Assembly: GCA_958451615.1 (NCBI GenBank)
Contig: CAUDQR010000013.1
Span: forward strand, 1-64,000
Direction: 5' to 3'
Length of the DNA: 64,000 nt
DNA from: an uncultured Collinsella sp.
GTDB lineage: Bacteria; Actinomycetota; Coriobacteriia; Coriobacteriales; Coriobacteriaceae
A program made the position numbers and the translations under genes. The notes beneath the pieces were generated by a model. It saw nothing but the letters and a program-made list of their open reading frames with translations, searched no databases and was not told where the DNA came from. Every line of letters starts with the position of its first letter. Position 1 is the stretch's first letter. This document shows positions 45,693 through 54,179 of the stretch, piece after piece.

Positions 45693-47090
45693 TTAGGCGC
45701 GCTCGATGAAGGCTTTGTAGCCGCGATAGGCCTCGTAGATATCGGCCTTGTTGGCGACCTCCCACAGGGCGTGCATGGACAGGACGGCAACGCCGGAGTC
45801 GATGACGTTCATGCCATACTTGGCCATGATGTAGGCAATGGTGCCGCCGCCGCCCGCGTTGACGCGACCGAGCTCACAGGTCTGGAAGTCCACGCCGGCC
45901 TCGTCCATGATGTCGCGAATGAGGGCCACGTACTCGGCGTCGGCGTCGTTGGAGCCGCCCTTGCCACGGCTGCCCGTGTACTTGTTAAAGCACAGGCCGC
46001 GACCCATAAAGGCGGCGTTCTTGGTCTCGAACTTGCCGGCATAGCCCGGGTCGAAGCCGGCAGACACGTCAGAGGAAAGCATGCGGCTGCGGGCGAGTGC
46101 GCGGCGCAGGGCCAGCGGGCTATTCTCGCCGGCGAGCGTCATGATCTCGGCGACGGTGTTCTCGAAGAAGCGGCTCGTCATGCCGGTGGCGCCTACGGAA
46201 CCAATCTCCTCTTTGTCGACGATGAGCGTGATGCTCGTGCGCTCGACATTGGCCACATTGATCTGGGCGAGCATGGAGGGGTAGGCGCAAACGCGGTCGT
46301 CATGGCCATAACCCAGAATCATAGAGCGGTCGAGGCCCATGTCGCGGGCGGGGCCGGCGGGCACGACCTCGATCTCGGCGGAGAGGAAGTCCTCCTCCTC
46401 GACGTCGTACTGCTCCTTAAGGATGTCCAGGAACATTTGCTTGACGGGCTCCTTGGGGGCGTCCTTGTCGTCCTCGTCAAACTTGACGGGGCGGCCGCCC
46501 ACGATCACGTCGAGGATCTCGGCATCGACGGCGTCCTTGGCGGGCTTGGACATCTGCTCGCTCGAGAGGTGGATCAGCAGATCGGAGATGGTAAAGACCG
46601 GGTCGTCCGCCTTGTCGCCGATGTTGATGTCGACGGTGGTACCGTCCTTTTTGCAGATGACGCCCACGAGTGCGAGCGGGGAGGCTACCCAGTGGTAGCT
46701 CTTGACGCCGCCGTAGTAGTGCGTGTCGAGGTAGGCCATGTCGCCGGCCTCGAAGGCGGGATTCTGCTTAAGGTCCAGGCGCGGCGAGTCCACGTGGGCG
46801 CCCAGGATGTTAAAGCCCTGCTCGAGCGGGGCGGTGCCCAGGTTGACGAGCATAAGGTCCTTGCCGTGGTTGGCGGCGTACACCTTGTCGCCTGCCTTGA
46901 GCTCGCGGCCTTCGGCGATCACGGTCTCCAGGTCGACGTATCCCGCCTCCTCGGCCATCTTGATGCCGGTCTTGACGCACAGGCGCTCGGTCTTGTTCTC
47001 GCTCAAAAACTGCTTATAGCCGCGGCAAAGCTCCTCGAGCTCCTCGATTTGCTGTGGCGTGTACTTTTTCCATGCGCAGGGACGCTCCAT
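45693..47090 (-). CDS. M18-family metalloaminopeptidase
   Basis: A 465-residue dizinc aminopeptidase. Metal-binding motifs are in order: GAHVDSPRLDLK (His and Asp), DKEEIGSVGATGM (Glu pair) and a late GSRGKGGSNDADAEY region with MHALWEV near the C-terminus. The family removes N-terminal acidic or neutral residues; specificity is not readable. ATG at 47090 (AAAGGAG upstream) is chosen over longer frames. It is divergent from polA. Confidence 0.88.
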   Translation of the reverse strand: MERPCAWKKYTPQQIEELEELCRGYKQFLSENKTERLCVKTGIKMAEEAGYVDLETVIAEGRELKAGDKVYAANHGKDLMLVNLGTAPLEQGFNILGAHVDSPRLDLKQNPAFEAGDMAYLDTHYYGGVKSYHWVASPLALVGVICKKDGTTVDINIGDKADDPVFTISDLLIHLSSEQMSKPAKDAVDAEILDVIVGGRPVKFDEDDKDAPKEPVKQMFLDILKEQYDVEEEDFLSAEIEVVPAGPARDMGLDRSMILGYGHDDRVCAYPSMLAQINVANVERTSITLIVDKEEIGSVGATGMTSRFFENTVAEIMTLAGENSPLALRRALARSRMLSSDVSAGFDPGYAGKFETKNAAFMGRGLCFNKYTGSRGKGGSNDADAEYVALIRDIMDEAGVDFQTCELGRVNAGGGGTIAYIMAKYGMNVIDSGVAVLSMHALWEVANKADIYEAYRGYKAFIERA

Positions 47091-47256
47091 GACGCAGGCT
47101 CCTTTCGGATCGATCGTGCTGGTTGATGTACCGTGAGCCATCGTATCACGCGCGGGCTCACGGTGGCGGGGGAGCTTGATGTGCGGTGGCCGCGGGGCGG
47201 GGAGCGTGTAAACTGGAGTGAGCAAACCGTGCCCAGCCTAAAGCGAGGTATTCAAT

Positions 47257-50007
47257 ATGTCTGAAAAGCGCCGCACCTTTGCCGTTATCGACGGCAACTC
47301 GCTCATGCATCGCGCCTTCCACGCCGTGCCGCCGACCATGAACGCGCCGGACGGTCGCCCCACCAACGCGATTTTTGGCTTTCTGAACATGTTTCTTAAG
47401 ATGATCGACGCCTTTAACCCCGACGGCGTCGTCGTGGCGTTTGACAAGGGCAAGCCGCGCGTGCGTATGGAGATGCTGCCGCAGTATAAGGCGCAGCGTC
47501 CGCCCATGGACCCCGATCTGCACGCGCAGTTCCCTATGATCAAGGAGCTGCTCGCCGCGCTCAATGTGCCGATTCTGCAGTCCGAGGGCTGGGAAGGCGA
47601 TGACATCCTGGGTACTATGGCGCGCCTGGGCGAGCAGGCCGGCTGTGACATGCTGCTGGTGACCGGTGATCGCGACATGTATCAGCTTGTTACCGAGCAC
47701 GTCAACGTGGTCTCGACCCGTAAGGGCCTGTCCGACGTGGCGATCATGACGCCCGAGAGCGTGGATGATCTGTATCACGGCATTACGCCGGCGCTCGTGC
47801 CCGACTTTTATGGTCTGAAGGGCGACACGTCCGATAACATCCCCGGCGTGCCGGGCATCGGCCCCAAAAAGGCGAGCGCGCTCATTGCGCAGTACGGTAG
47901 CCTGGACGAGGTCATCGCACACGCCGACGAGGTCAAGGGCAAGATGGGCGAAAACCTGCGCGCACACATCGACGACGCGCTGCTGAGCCGTAAGGTGGCG
48001 ACCATCCGCACCGATGCGCCCGTTGAGCTCGATTTTGAGGCGACGTCCTTCCCGGCGTTTTCTGCCGATGAGGTTTCCGCGGCGCTGGGTACGCTTGGTA
48101 TCACCGCCATGCAGAACCGTTTCTTGGCGTTGATCGGCGGCGAGGGCGGGGCTGCGGCCGCTGCCAGCACGTTCGAGATGTCTGCTGTTTTGCGTGCCGC
48201 CGCCGGCGATGCCGAGGCGCTTGCTGCTGCCGCCGCCGAGGTCGCTCGCGCGATTGATGCGGGCGAGTGGATTGCCGCTGTGGTGGACGATGACAAGGAG
48301 GAAGGCGCACTTTTTGGCCTGACGCGCACGCTGTGGCTGGCGACGTCCAAGGGGTTGCTTGCGCTCGAGGAGGGCGACGGCGGTGCGTCTGCCGTGGTCG
48401 ATGGCTTCAACGTTGCCCACGGCGTGATCGCCGGCGTGCTCGCGCGCCTGTTTATGGAGGGCCGCGTGGCGAGTCCGGACATGAAGGCGCTGCTGCACGA
48501 GCTTTCGCCCATCGATTCCTCTGAGCCCGAGCTCATGGATCCGCTGGCCGTCGATTCCACGCGCATCTTCGATACTGTGGTCGCCGCCTATCTGTTGGAT
48601 TCCGACCGCTCTGAGTTTGATGAGGCGTATCTGGCCGATACCTATCTGCAGATGACGCTGCCTGCGGCGCGCGGCGCGGAGGGTGCTGGCGAGGACGCTC
48701 CTGCCCCTGCTGCCCGCACTGCGGCCCTGACGCTGGCGCTCGTGGCGCCGCTGCGCGACCGCATGGCCCGCGAGAACGCCGCCAACGTGTTCGATGGCAT
48801 CGAGATGCCGCTCGTGCCGGTGCTTGCCAAGATGGAGCGCGAGGGCATGCTCGTGGACCCCGACCGCCTGCATAGTCTGTCCGAGGGACTTGCTACCCAG
48901 ATCACTGAGGTCGAGCGGAGCATTCGCGATCTGGCCGGCGACGAGACCTTTAACATCGGCAGTCCCATGCAGCTCTCGCACGTGCTCTTTGACGTGATGG
49001 GCCTTCCGACCAAGGGCCTCAAAAAGACCAAGCGCGGCTATTATTCGACCAACGCCAAGGTGCTGAGCGACCTTGCCCGTGACCACGAAATCGTGCGTCT
49101 GATCTTGGACTGGCGTGAGAAGTCCAAGATCAAGTCCACCTATCTGGACACGCTGGGCCCGTTGCGTCGTGGTGACGGTCGCGTGCACACCACGTACAAC
49201 CAGACCATCACGGCGACGGGTCGTCTGTCCTCGAGTGACCCGAACCTTCAGAACATCCCGACGCGCTCGGAGCTGGGCCGTACTGTCAAGACGGCGTTTT
49301 CGGCAGGCGAGGGAAGCGTCTTTTTGGCGGTGGACTACTCGCAGATCGAGCTGCGTCTGCTGGCGCATCTTTCGGGTGACGAGCATCTGGTGCGCGCCTT
49401 TAACGAGGGCGAGGACTTCCATGCCGAGACGGCCGCGCGCGTGTTTGGCGTGCCGGTGTCCGAGGTGACGCCCGACCTGCGCAGCCGCGCCAAGGCCGTG
49501 AACTTTGGCATCGTGTATGGTCAGCAGGCTTACGGCCTATCGCAGTCGCTGCATATCTCGATGGCCGAGGCACGCGACATGATCGACCGCTACTACGAGG
49601 CATACCCGGGCGTGCGTACGTTCCTCGACAACGTGGTGGCGCGTGCCAAGCAGACGGGCTATGCCGAGACCATGTACGGCCGCCGTCGCCATATTCCTGA
49701 GCTCAAGGCCAAAAACCCGCAGCTCCGCGGCTTTGGTGAGCGCACGGCCATGAACCACCCCATGCAGGGCACCGCCGCCGACATCATCAAGATCGCCATG
49801 GCCCGCGTAAGCCGCCGCCTGGAAGAAGAGGGCTTTGCTGCCCACATGATTCTGCAGGTACACGACGAACTGGACTTTGAGTGCCCCGTCGACGAAGTCG
49901 AGCGCCTCACCGCCATGGTCCGCGACGTCATGGAACACGTAGTAGACCTCCGCGTCCCCCTAATCGCCGAAGCCAGCACCGGCATAACCTGGGCCGACGC
50001 CAAGTAG
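47257..50007 (+). CDS. polA: DNA polymerase I
   Basis: A 916-residue polymerase for Okazaki fragment processing and repair. The 5'-3' exonuclease domain (1 to about 290) has VIDGNSLMHRAFHA, EGWEGDDILGT, TGDRDMYQL and DNIPGVPGIGPKKA. The middle domain (about 310-520) keeps the exonuclease fold region but lacks the DxE and other metal ligands (WIAAVVDDD where DYET is expected), so proofreading is probably absent. The polymerase domain has motif A DYSQIELRLLAHLSGD, the O-helix RSRAKAVNFGIVYGQ and motif C QVHDELDFE. Confidence 0.95.
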   Translation: MSEKRRTFAVIDGNSLMHRAFHAVPPTMNAPDGRPTNAIFGFLNMFLKMIDAFNPDGVVVAFDKGKPRVRMEMLPQYKAQRPPMDPDLHAQFPMIKELLAALNVPILQSEGWEGDDILGTMARLGEQAGCDMLLVTGDRDMYQLVTEHVNVVSTRKGLSDVAIMTPESVDDLYHGITPALVPDFYGLKGDTSDNIPGVPGIGPKKASALIAQYGSLDEVIAHADEVKGKMGENLRAHIDDALLSRKVATIRTDAPVELDFEATSFPAFSADEVSAALGTLGITAMQNRFLALIGGEGGAAAAASTFEMSAVLRAAAGDAEALAAAAAEVARAIDAGEWIAAVVDDDKEEGALFGLTRTLWLATSKGLLALEEGDGGASAVVDGFNVAHGVIAGVLARLFMEGRVASPDMKALLHELSPIDSSEPELMDPLAVDSTRIFDTVVAAYLLDSDRSEFDEAYLADTYLQMTLPAARGAEGAGEDAPAPAARTAALTLALVAPLRDRMARENAANVFDGIEMPLVPVLAKMEREGMLVDPDRLHSLSEGLATQITEVERSIRDLAGDETFNIGSPMQLSHVLFDVMGLPTKGLKKTKRGYYSTNAKVLSDLARDHEIVRLILDWREKSKIKSTYLDTLGPLRRGDGRVHTTYNQTITATGRLSSSDPNLQNIPTRSELGRTVKTAFSAGEGSVFLAVDYSQIELRLLAHLSGDEHLVRAFNEGEDFHAETAARVFGVPVSEVTPDLRSRAKAVNFGIVYGQQAYGLSQSLHISMAEARDMIDRYYEAYPGVRTFLDNVVARAKQTGYAETMYGRRRHIPELKAKNPQLRGFGERTAMNHPMQGTAADIIKIAMARVSRRLEEEGFAAHMILQVHDELDFECPVDEVERLTAMVRDVMEHVVDLRVPLIAEASTGITWADAK

Positions 50008-50082
50008 CGAGCGACGAGCTTGCGGGCGATGACCATGGGTGCGACGCTTCTGGCCGCCCGATGGTCGCAGGTCGCCAATGCC

Positions 50083-50126
50083 GACGCCGCGGAACGTTTT
50101 CAGGCTTGGATGCGTCCCGCGGCGTC
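50083..50126. terminator. Hairpin between convergent polA and lacI-type gene
   Basis: GACGCCGCGG (50083-50092) pairs perfectly with CCGCGGCGTC (50117-50126), followed by TTTC. It is placed to end the polA transcript. Confidence 0.55.
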
Positions 50127-50137
50127 TTTCTGTGCGG

Positions 50138-51142
50138 TTAGCAGCTCCTGCGGCGCACGAGCTCTACGGGGGCCACGGTCTCCATGGCGGGGGTGCGGCC
50201 TGCGATGAGGTCGAGGAGCGCCTTGCAACCCCCTTGTGCCATGAGCTCGGGGTGGCGCTGAACCGTGGTGATCTGCGGCGTGGTGAGCTTGGAGTAGATG
50301 GAGTCATCGTAGCCCACGATCTTGATGTCTCCGGGCACGTTGAGACCTGCTGCCTGCACGGCGCGCAGCGCTCCTGCGGCCGAATGGTCGCTTGTGGCAA
50401 AGATGCCGTCGAGCGGCATGCCCGCATCGATCATTCCGGCAACGATATCCTGAGCCTCGTCCATGCTAGGACGCTGGCCGGTGACGTAGGCCATGTACTC
50501 GCGGCGAAGCGGCAGGCCATGATCGGCGAGCGCATGCATATAGCCCGTGAGGCGGTCGTTGCGGTCGTAGTCTGCGGTAAAGCTCGAGATGGTGAGGATG
50601 TTTTTGCAGTCGCGGTCAATGAGTGCGCTCGTTGCCAGGTAGGCGCCGCGTTCGTCATCGGTCCCCACGTGGGGGATGGCGAGGTCCGACTGCGGCATGC
50701 GGTCGATGCAGACCACGGGGATACCGCGCGTGACGATGTCGTCCGTGAGCTCACGCAGGCCCGAGATGCATATGATGCCGTCGGCCTGCTTGCTGGCAAG
50801 GCTATGGAAGTAATCGCGCTCGCGCTGCGGATCGTTGCCGCTGTTGCAGACAAAGACAGAGTACCCCTGCGCCGCAAGCGTGCGCTCTACGTGGTAGGCG
50901 ATCTTGGAAAAGAAGTCGTTGGATATATCGGGCACGATCATGCCTATGGAGCGCGACTGCGCTTGGCGAAGCGTCTTGGCGGACTGGTTGGTAACGTAAC
51001 CGTACTGGTCGATAACATCCTGCACTCGTTTGCGCGTGTCCTCGGAGAAACGGCCAACGTTGTTGACCACATGGCTCACGGTGGCTACGGAGACCCCGGC
51101 AAGTTGGGCGATTTCTTTCATTGAGAGCTGTTTTTGCGCCAT
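50138..51142 (-). CDS. LacI-family transcriptional regulator
   Basis: A 334-residue repressor. The N-terminal helix-turn-helix MKEIAQLAGVSVATVSHVVNN and hinge (ATLRQ-like SAKTLRQAQSRSIGMIVPD) are followed by a periplasmic-binding-type sugar domain with FATSDHSAAGALRA and GYDDSIYSKLTTPQITTV. It lies divergent from the rpe/rpiB pair, and repeated GGTTAA(C) operators fill the gap, so it probably represses both itself and those genes in response to a pentose or sugar phosphate. GGAGGT precedes the start. Confidence 0.92.
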   Translation of the reverse strand: MAQKQLSMKEIAQLAGVSVATVSHVVNNVGRFSEDTRKRVQDVIDQYGYVTNQSAKTLRQAQSRSIGMIVPDISNDFFSKIAYHVERTLAAQGYSVFVCNSGNDPQRERDYFHSLASKQADGIICISGLRELTDDIVTRGIPVVCIDRMPQSDLAIPHVGTDDERGAYLATSALIDRDCKNILTISSFTADYDRNDRLTGYMHALADHGLPLRREYMAYVTGQRPSMDEAQDIVAGMIDAGMPLDGIFATSDHSAAGALRAVQAAGLNVPGDIKIVGYDDSIYSKLTTPQITTVQRHPELMAQGGCKALLDLIAGRTPAMETVAPVELVRRRSC

Positions 51143-51155
51143 GGGACCTCCAGCT

Positions 51156-51315
51156 TGGTTAACGCCTGCTGGTTAACAATTATAACGTCCTATTTGGTTA
51201 ACACTTGATTATACGATTAACCATGAATTAGGTACCGTTCACGGAGTGAATAACTACCGCTTACCGATTCATACACTGGAATTTGGTAGATTCGCAGCTG
51301 GTTATACGATTAACC
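51156..51315. promoter_or_regulatory. Operator cluster for the LacI-type regulator
   Basis: YTGGTTAAC occurs at 51156, 51169 and 51194. A 16-base site G(A/G)TTATACGATTAACC occurs at 51207-51222 and 51300-51315. The last overlaps the likely rpe -10 (TACGAT at 51305, with TTGGTA at 51283 as -35, 16-base spacer). The arrangement suits repression of both divergent transcripts. Confidence 0.6.
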
Positions 51316-51352
51316 AAATGACGCTCTTGGACGAATTTGCGAGGGATCATCT

Positions 51353-52006
51353 ATGCTTCTCTGCCCCAGTATGATGTGTGCCGATTACGGCGAGCTTGCC
51401 AACACGGTGCGCGAGCTCGACTCCGCGGGTGCCGATGTCTTTCACTGCGATGTGATGGACGGTAGCTTTGTACCTAACTTTGCGATGGGCCTCGAGGACA
51501 TCAAGGCCGTGCGCGCTGCCACGCAAAAGCTCGTCGACGTGCATCTGATGATCGAGAACCCGGCGGCCAAGATCGACCTCTTTGCCGATGCGGGCGCTGA
51601 TATCATCTACATTCATCCCGAGTCCGAGCGCTATGTGGTCAAGACGCTCGCCGCCATCAAAGCGCTCGGTTGCGCTGCGGGCATCGCCGTCAACCCTGAT
51701 ACCGCGGTGACCCTGCTCGAGGAGATTCTCAACCTCTGCGACTACGTGATGGTCATGACGGTCAATCCCGGTTTTGCCGGGCAGGCGTTTATCGAATTCA
51801 CTAAAAAGAAGATTGAACAGCTTGCGGCTCTCAAGGATGAGTACGGCTTCAAGATCATGATCGACGGCGCCTGCTCGCCCGCGCGCGTCAAGGAACTCTC
51901 GGCCATCGGTGCCGACGGCTTCATCTTGGGCACGAGCGCATTGTTTGGCAAGGACATGACCTATGCGGAAGCGCTTGAGAAGCTGCGTCAGGGAGAGGAG
52001 TACTAA
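51353..52006 (+). CDS. Ribulose-phosphate 3-epimerase family, AlsE-like
   Basis: A 217-residue TIM-barrel epimerase. Active-site motifs: SMMCADYGEL, HCDVMDGSFVPNFAMG (metal-binding His/Asp), VHLMIENP, IHPES, MTVNPGFAGQAFI and the phosphate loop DGACSPARV...GTSALFG. The pattern is closer to allulose-6-phosphate 3-epimerase (SLMC, HPE, FAGQ) than to housekeeping Rpe. It is paired with rpiB and controlled by a LacI protein, so a role in rare pentose or hexulose use is likely. Confidence 0.85.
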   Translation: MLLCPSMMCADYGELANTVRELDSAGADVFHCDVMDGSFVPNFAMGLEDIKAVRAATQKLVDVHLMIENPAAKIDLFADAGADIIYIHPESERYVVKTLAAIKALGCAAGIAVNPDTAVTLLEEILNLCDYVMVMTVNPGFAGQAFIEFTKKKIEQLAALKDEYGFKIMIDGACSPARVKELSAIGADGFILGTSALFGKDMTYAEALEKLRQGEEY

Positions 52007-52074
52007 CCGCGGCAGGCCAGAGGATGTCAGTTAATAGCAAAGAGCCATGTGGCTCGATCGAAAGGAACCTGTAA

Positions 52075-52539
52075 ATGAAGATCGCAATCGGTAACGACCA
52101 CGTGGCCGTCGAGCTCAAGAACATCATCAAGGAGCACCTGGAGGAGCGCGGCTACGAGGTCGTGGACTTTGGCACCAACTCCACCGAGCGTTTTGACTAT
52201 CCCATCAGCGGCTACAAGGTCGGCTGCGCCGTGGCGGCAGGGGAGTGCGATCTGGGCGTTCTTATCTGTGGCACGGGCGTGGGCATCAGTCTGGCAGCCA
52301 ACGCGGTTGAGGGCGTGCGCGCCGTGGTATGCTCCGAGCCCTATTCGGCCAAACTCAGCCGCGAGCACAACAACACCAACATCGTGGCCTTCGGTGCCCG
52401 CGTGGTGGGCTCCGAGCTCGCAAAGATGATCGTGGACGAATGGCTCGACGCCAAGTTCGAAGGCGGTCGTCACCAGCGCCGCATCGACACGATCGCCAAG
52501 ATCAAAGAGACGCAGCAGCTCGAAGCGGCTGAAGCCTAG
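52075..52539 (+). CDS. rpiB: Ribose-5-phosphate isomerase B (copy 1)
   Basis: A 154-residue RpiB/LacAB-family isomerase interconverting ribose 5-phosphate and ribulose 5-phosphate (or allose/allulose phosphates). Family marks: IGNDHVAVELKNIIKEHL, DFGTNS, DYP, the catalytic Cys in GVLICGTGVGIS, and NNTNIVAFGARVVG. It follows the AlsE-like gene by 68 bases in the same operon. A close paralogue is encoded at 58326-58793. Confidence 0.92.
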   Translation: MKIAIGNDHVAVELKNIIKEHLEERGYEVVDFGTNSTERFDYPISGYKVGCAVAAGECDLGVLICGTGVGISLAANAVEGVRAVVCSEPYSAKLSREHNNTNIVAFGARVVGSELAKMIVDEWLDAKFEGGRHQRRIDTIAKIKETQQLEAAEA

Positions 52540-52556
52540 CCAAATTGACCGTACAG

Positions 52557-52593
52557 AAAAAGGGCTCGTATCAACGATGAGCCCTTTTCAATT
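52557..52593 (+). terminator. Rho-independent terminator after rpiB
   Basis: AAAAAGGGCTC pairs with GAGCCCTTTT around an 11-base loop. Confidence 0.88.
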
Positions 52594-52656
52594 CAAACAA
52601 TTCAGCCAAGTATCTAGGCGCCAAGACGCCATCCAGGCGGCAAGCAAGTAGCCCAA

Positions 52657-52786
52657 GGACCTGGCCGGGCGAGTCGGGTAAGTTTTTCGTAGATTCCGCA
52701 CGAGCCGGAAAGCACCAAATGTGCTTTCCGAGCGAGCCCAGGATCTGACCGAACGAAAAACTTACCCGACTCGCCCGGCCAGGTCC
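52657..52786. repeat. Long inverted repeat with 34-bp perfect arms
   Basis: Bases 52657-52690 are the exact reverse complement of 52753-52786. The interior contains another perfect 10-bp hairpin, CGGAAAGCAC/GTGCTTTCCG (52706-52730), and a partial AGATTCC/GGATCT pairing. The element fills most of the convergent gap between rpiB and the HAD gene and encodes no plausible protein. Confidence 0.8.
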
Positions 52787-52797
52787 GACGAGCAACG

Positions 52798-53625
52798 TTA
52801 ACGTGCCGCCAGGATAGCGTCGATGAGCGTCAGTACGCCCCCGTCGTTGTTGCTCGGAATGCGCCATTTAGCATGTGCGTTCATATGCTCCTCGGCGTTG
52901 TCCACGATAAAGCTGTGACCGACGCGCTCAAGCATGGGGATGTCGTTGTAGGTATCGCCCACGGCTGCGGCGTCTGCAATATCGATGCCGAGCTGCTCGC
53001 ACAGATGCGCCACGCCCGAGCCCTTGTCGACGCCCAGGTTCATAAAGTCGATCCACTCGCGGCCCGCATTGGTAACGTAGAGCTGGTCCGAGAACGCGGG
53101 GTTATAGTCCTCGCGAAATGCGGGCTCGGCATCGTAGGCGGGGAAGAAGATCGAGATCTTGTTGGACTCGACGTCAAGGCCCTCAAAGGTATCGACGTAG
53201 TTGATCGTGTTGTAGTAGACGCTGATCTCGTCGTGGTACTGATGGTCGCGGGCGAGCACATAGAACTCGTCGTAGCAGCACAGGACGGGAACGGCGCGCG
53301 GGTCCTCCGAGGCACGAGCAAGCACCTGCTGATACAGCGCCACATCGATGTTGCTCTTATAGATATAGCTGCCGCGATAGATCACGCACGCTCCGTTGTC
53401 GGGACAAAAGGCGAGGCGGTTCTTAATGCCCTCGAACATTTCCTCGAGCTTGGGGGCAGGCCGTCCGCTGGCGGGGCAGAATACGATGCCTGCGTCGGCG
53501 AGCTTGTCCAGGCGCTCGTCAAGACCCTGCGGCAACACGCGCTCGTCGGTCAGCAGCGTCTTGTCCATGTCGACGGCGAGAATCTTAATGTTTCCGATAT
53601 GGGTATCCGATTCGTAAGTTTGCAT
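52798..53625 (-). CDS. HAD-superfamily phosphatase, Cof type
   Basis: A 275-residue haloacid-dehalogenase hydrolase with a C2 cap. Motif I is VDMDKTLL (nucleophile Asp), motif II is CPASGRP, motif III involves the lysine in NLGVDKGSGVAHL, and motif IV is GDTYNDIPML. Cof-type enzymes dephosphorylate sugar phosphates and FMN or PLP; the substrate cannot be told. It is convergent with rpiB. Confidence 0.88.
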   Translation of the reverse strand: MQTYESDTHIGNIKILAVDMDKTLLTDERVLPQGLDERLDKLADAGIVFCPASGRPAPKLEEMFEGIKNRLAFCPDNGACVIYRGSYIYKSNIDVALYQQVLARASEDPRAVPVLCCYDEFYVLARDHQYHDEISVYYNTINYVDTFEGLDVESNKISIFFPAYDAEPAFREDYNPAFSDQLYVTNAGREWIDFMNLGVDKGSGVAHLCEQLGIDIADAAAVGDTYNDIPMLERVGHSFIVDNAEEHMNAHAKWRIPSNNDGGVLTLIDAILAAR

Positions 53626-53735
53626 AAAAGCGCGCCTTTCGTTTCGAAATTGTTTCAGACGTTATAACCATCAACCAGTAACTGAGCGTATTGTCGCAGG
53701 AACGGAGCGTATTTGCACCACGCTTCACAAACTAA

Positions 53736-53750
53736 TGAAAAAACTTTTCA
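53736..53750. promoter_or_regulatory. ARG-box-like palindrome upstream of the argG promoter
   Basis: TGAAAA, AAC, TTTTCA form a perfect 6-bp inverted repeat 19 bases before the candidate -35, similar to ArgR half-sites (TGAAT...ATTCA). It could add ArgR control on top of the attenuator. Confidence 0.4.
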
Positions 53751-53768
53751 GTAATTTGAATTTGCCGC

Positions 53769-53796
53769 TTGTACAGCAGGCACTTTAGCGTAATAT
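53769..53796 (+). promoter_or_regulatory. Candidate argG promoter
   Basis: TTGTAC (53769-53774) and TAATAT (53791-53796) have a 16-base spacer. Transcription would start near 53803, giving a leader of about 375 bases that contains the short Arg-rich ORF. Confidence 0.5.
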
Positions 53797-53899
53797 AGCA
53801 ACCATCGAAAACGGAGACGGCAAAAGAGCCGCTTACCGAGGAAAAGGTACCGTTTACGATATTAGAATTGCGCCCGGCGATAGGTGAAAGGAGAGGCAG

Positions 53900-53974
53900 A
53901 TGCAGTTCGTAAAGATCATCACTACTGCAGACAATGCCATCCGACGCCAGCGCGCAATTTCCCGACGACGATAA
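53900..53974 (+). CDS. Arginine-rich leader peptide of argG (24 aa)
   Basis: A 24-codon ORF that begins MQFVKIITTADNA and ends IRRQRAISRRR, directly followed by TAA. AAAGGAGAGG lies just before the ATG. Six of the last ten codons are arginine, four of them CGA, a codon rarely used elsewhere in the window; the final three codons before the stop are all CGA. Location 205 bases before argininosuccinate synthase and codon content fit a ribosome-stalling leader peptide that senses charged tRNA-Arg. The peptide itself probably has no other function. Confidence 0.7.
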   Translation: MQFVKIITTADNAIRRQRAISRRR

Positions 53975-54030
53975 CAATCGTCTCTGTCCGCATGGGGCGA
54001 ATTGCCTCAACAGAGTCATTTTGAGGTCGT
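53967..54030 (+). promoter_or_regulatory. Candidate arginine attenuator structures
   Basis: Three stems can form. S1: GACGAT (53967-53972) with ATCGTC (53977-53982), covering the last Arg codons and stop. S2: CTCTGT (53982-53987) with ACAGAG (54010-54015). S3: CCTCAA (54005-54010) with TTGAGG (54021-54026), followed by TCGTTGGGTTTT. S2 overlaps S3 and abuts S1, so S1 plus S3 and S2 alone are alternatives, as in classical attenuation. S3 is a weak terminator by its T-run. Confidence 0.45.
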
Positions 54031-54179
54031 TGGGTTTTAGCACGACATTGCTGCATGTTTCTAGGGCATGTATGTGCTGATTTTTGCTATTTAACCTGAT
54101 ATTGCACGGTATATGACCTTGAAATGACTTGCAACTGACCGATGTTCTAATTAGCTACCAAGGGCGAAAGGAAACAGCC

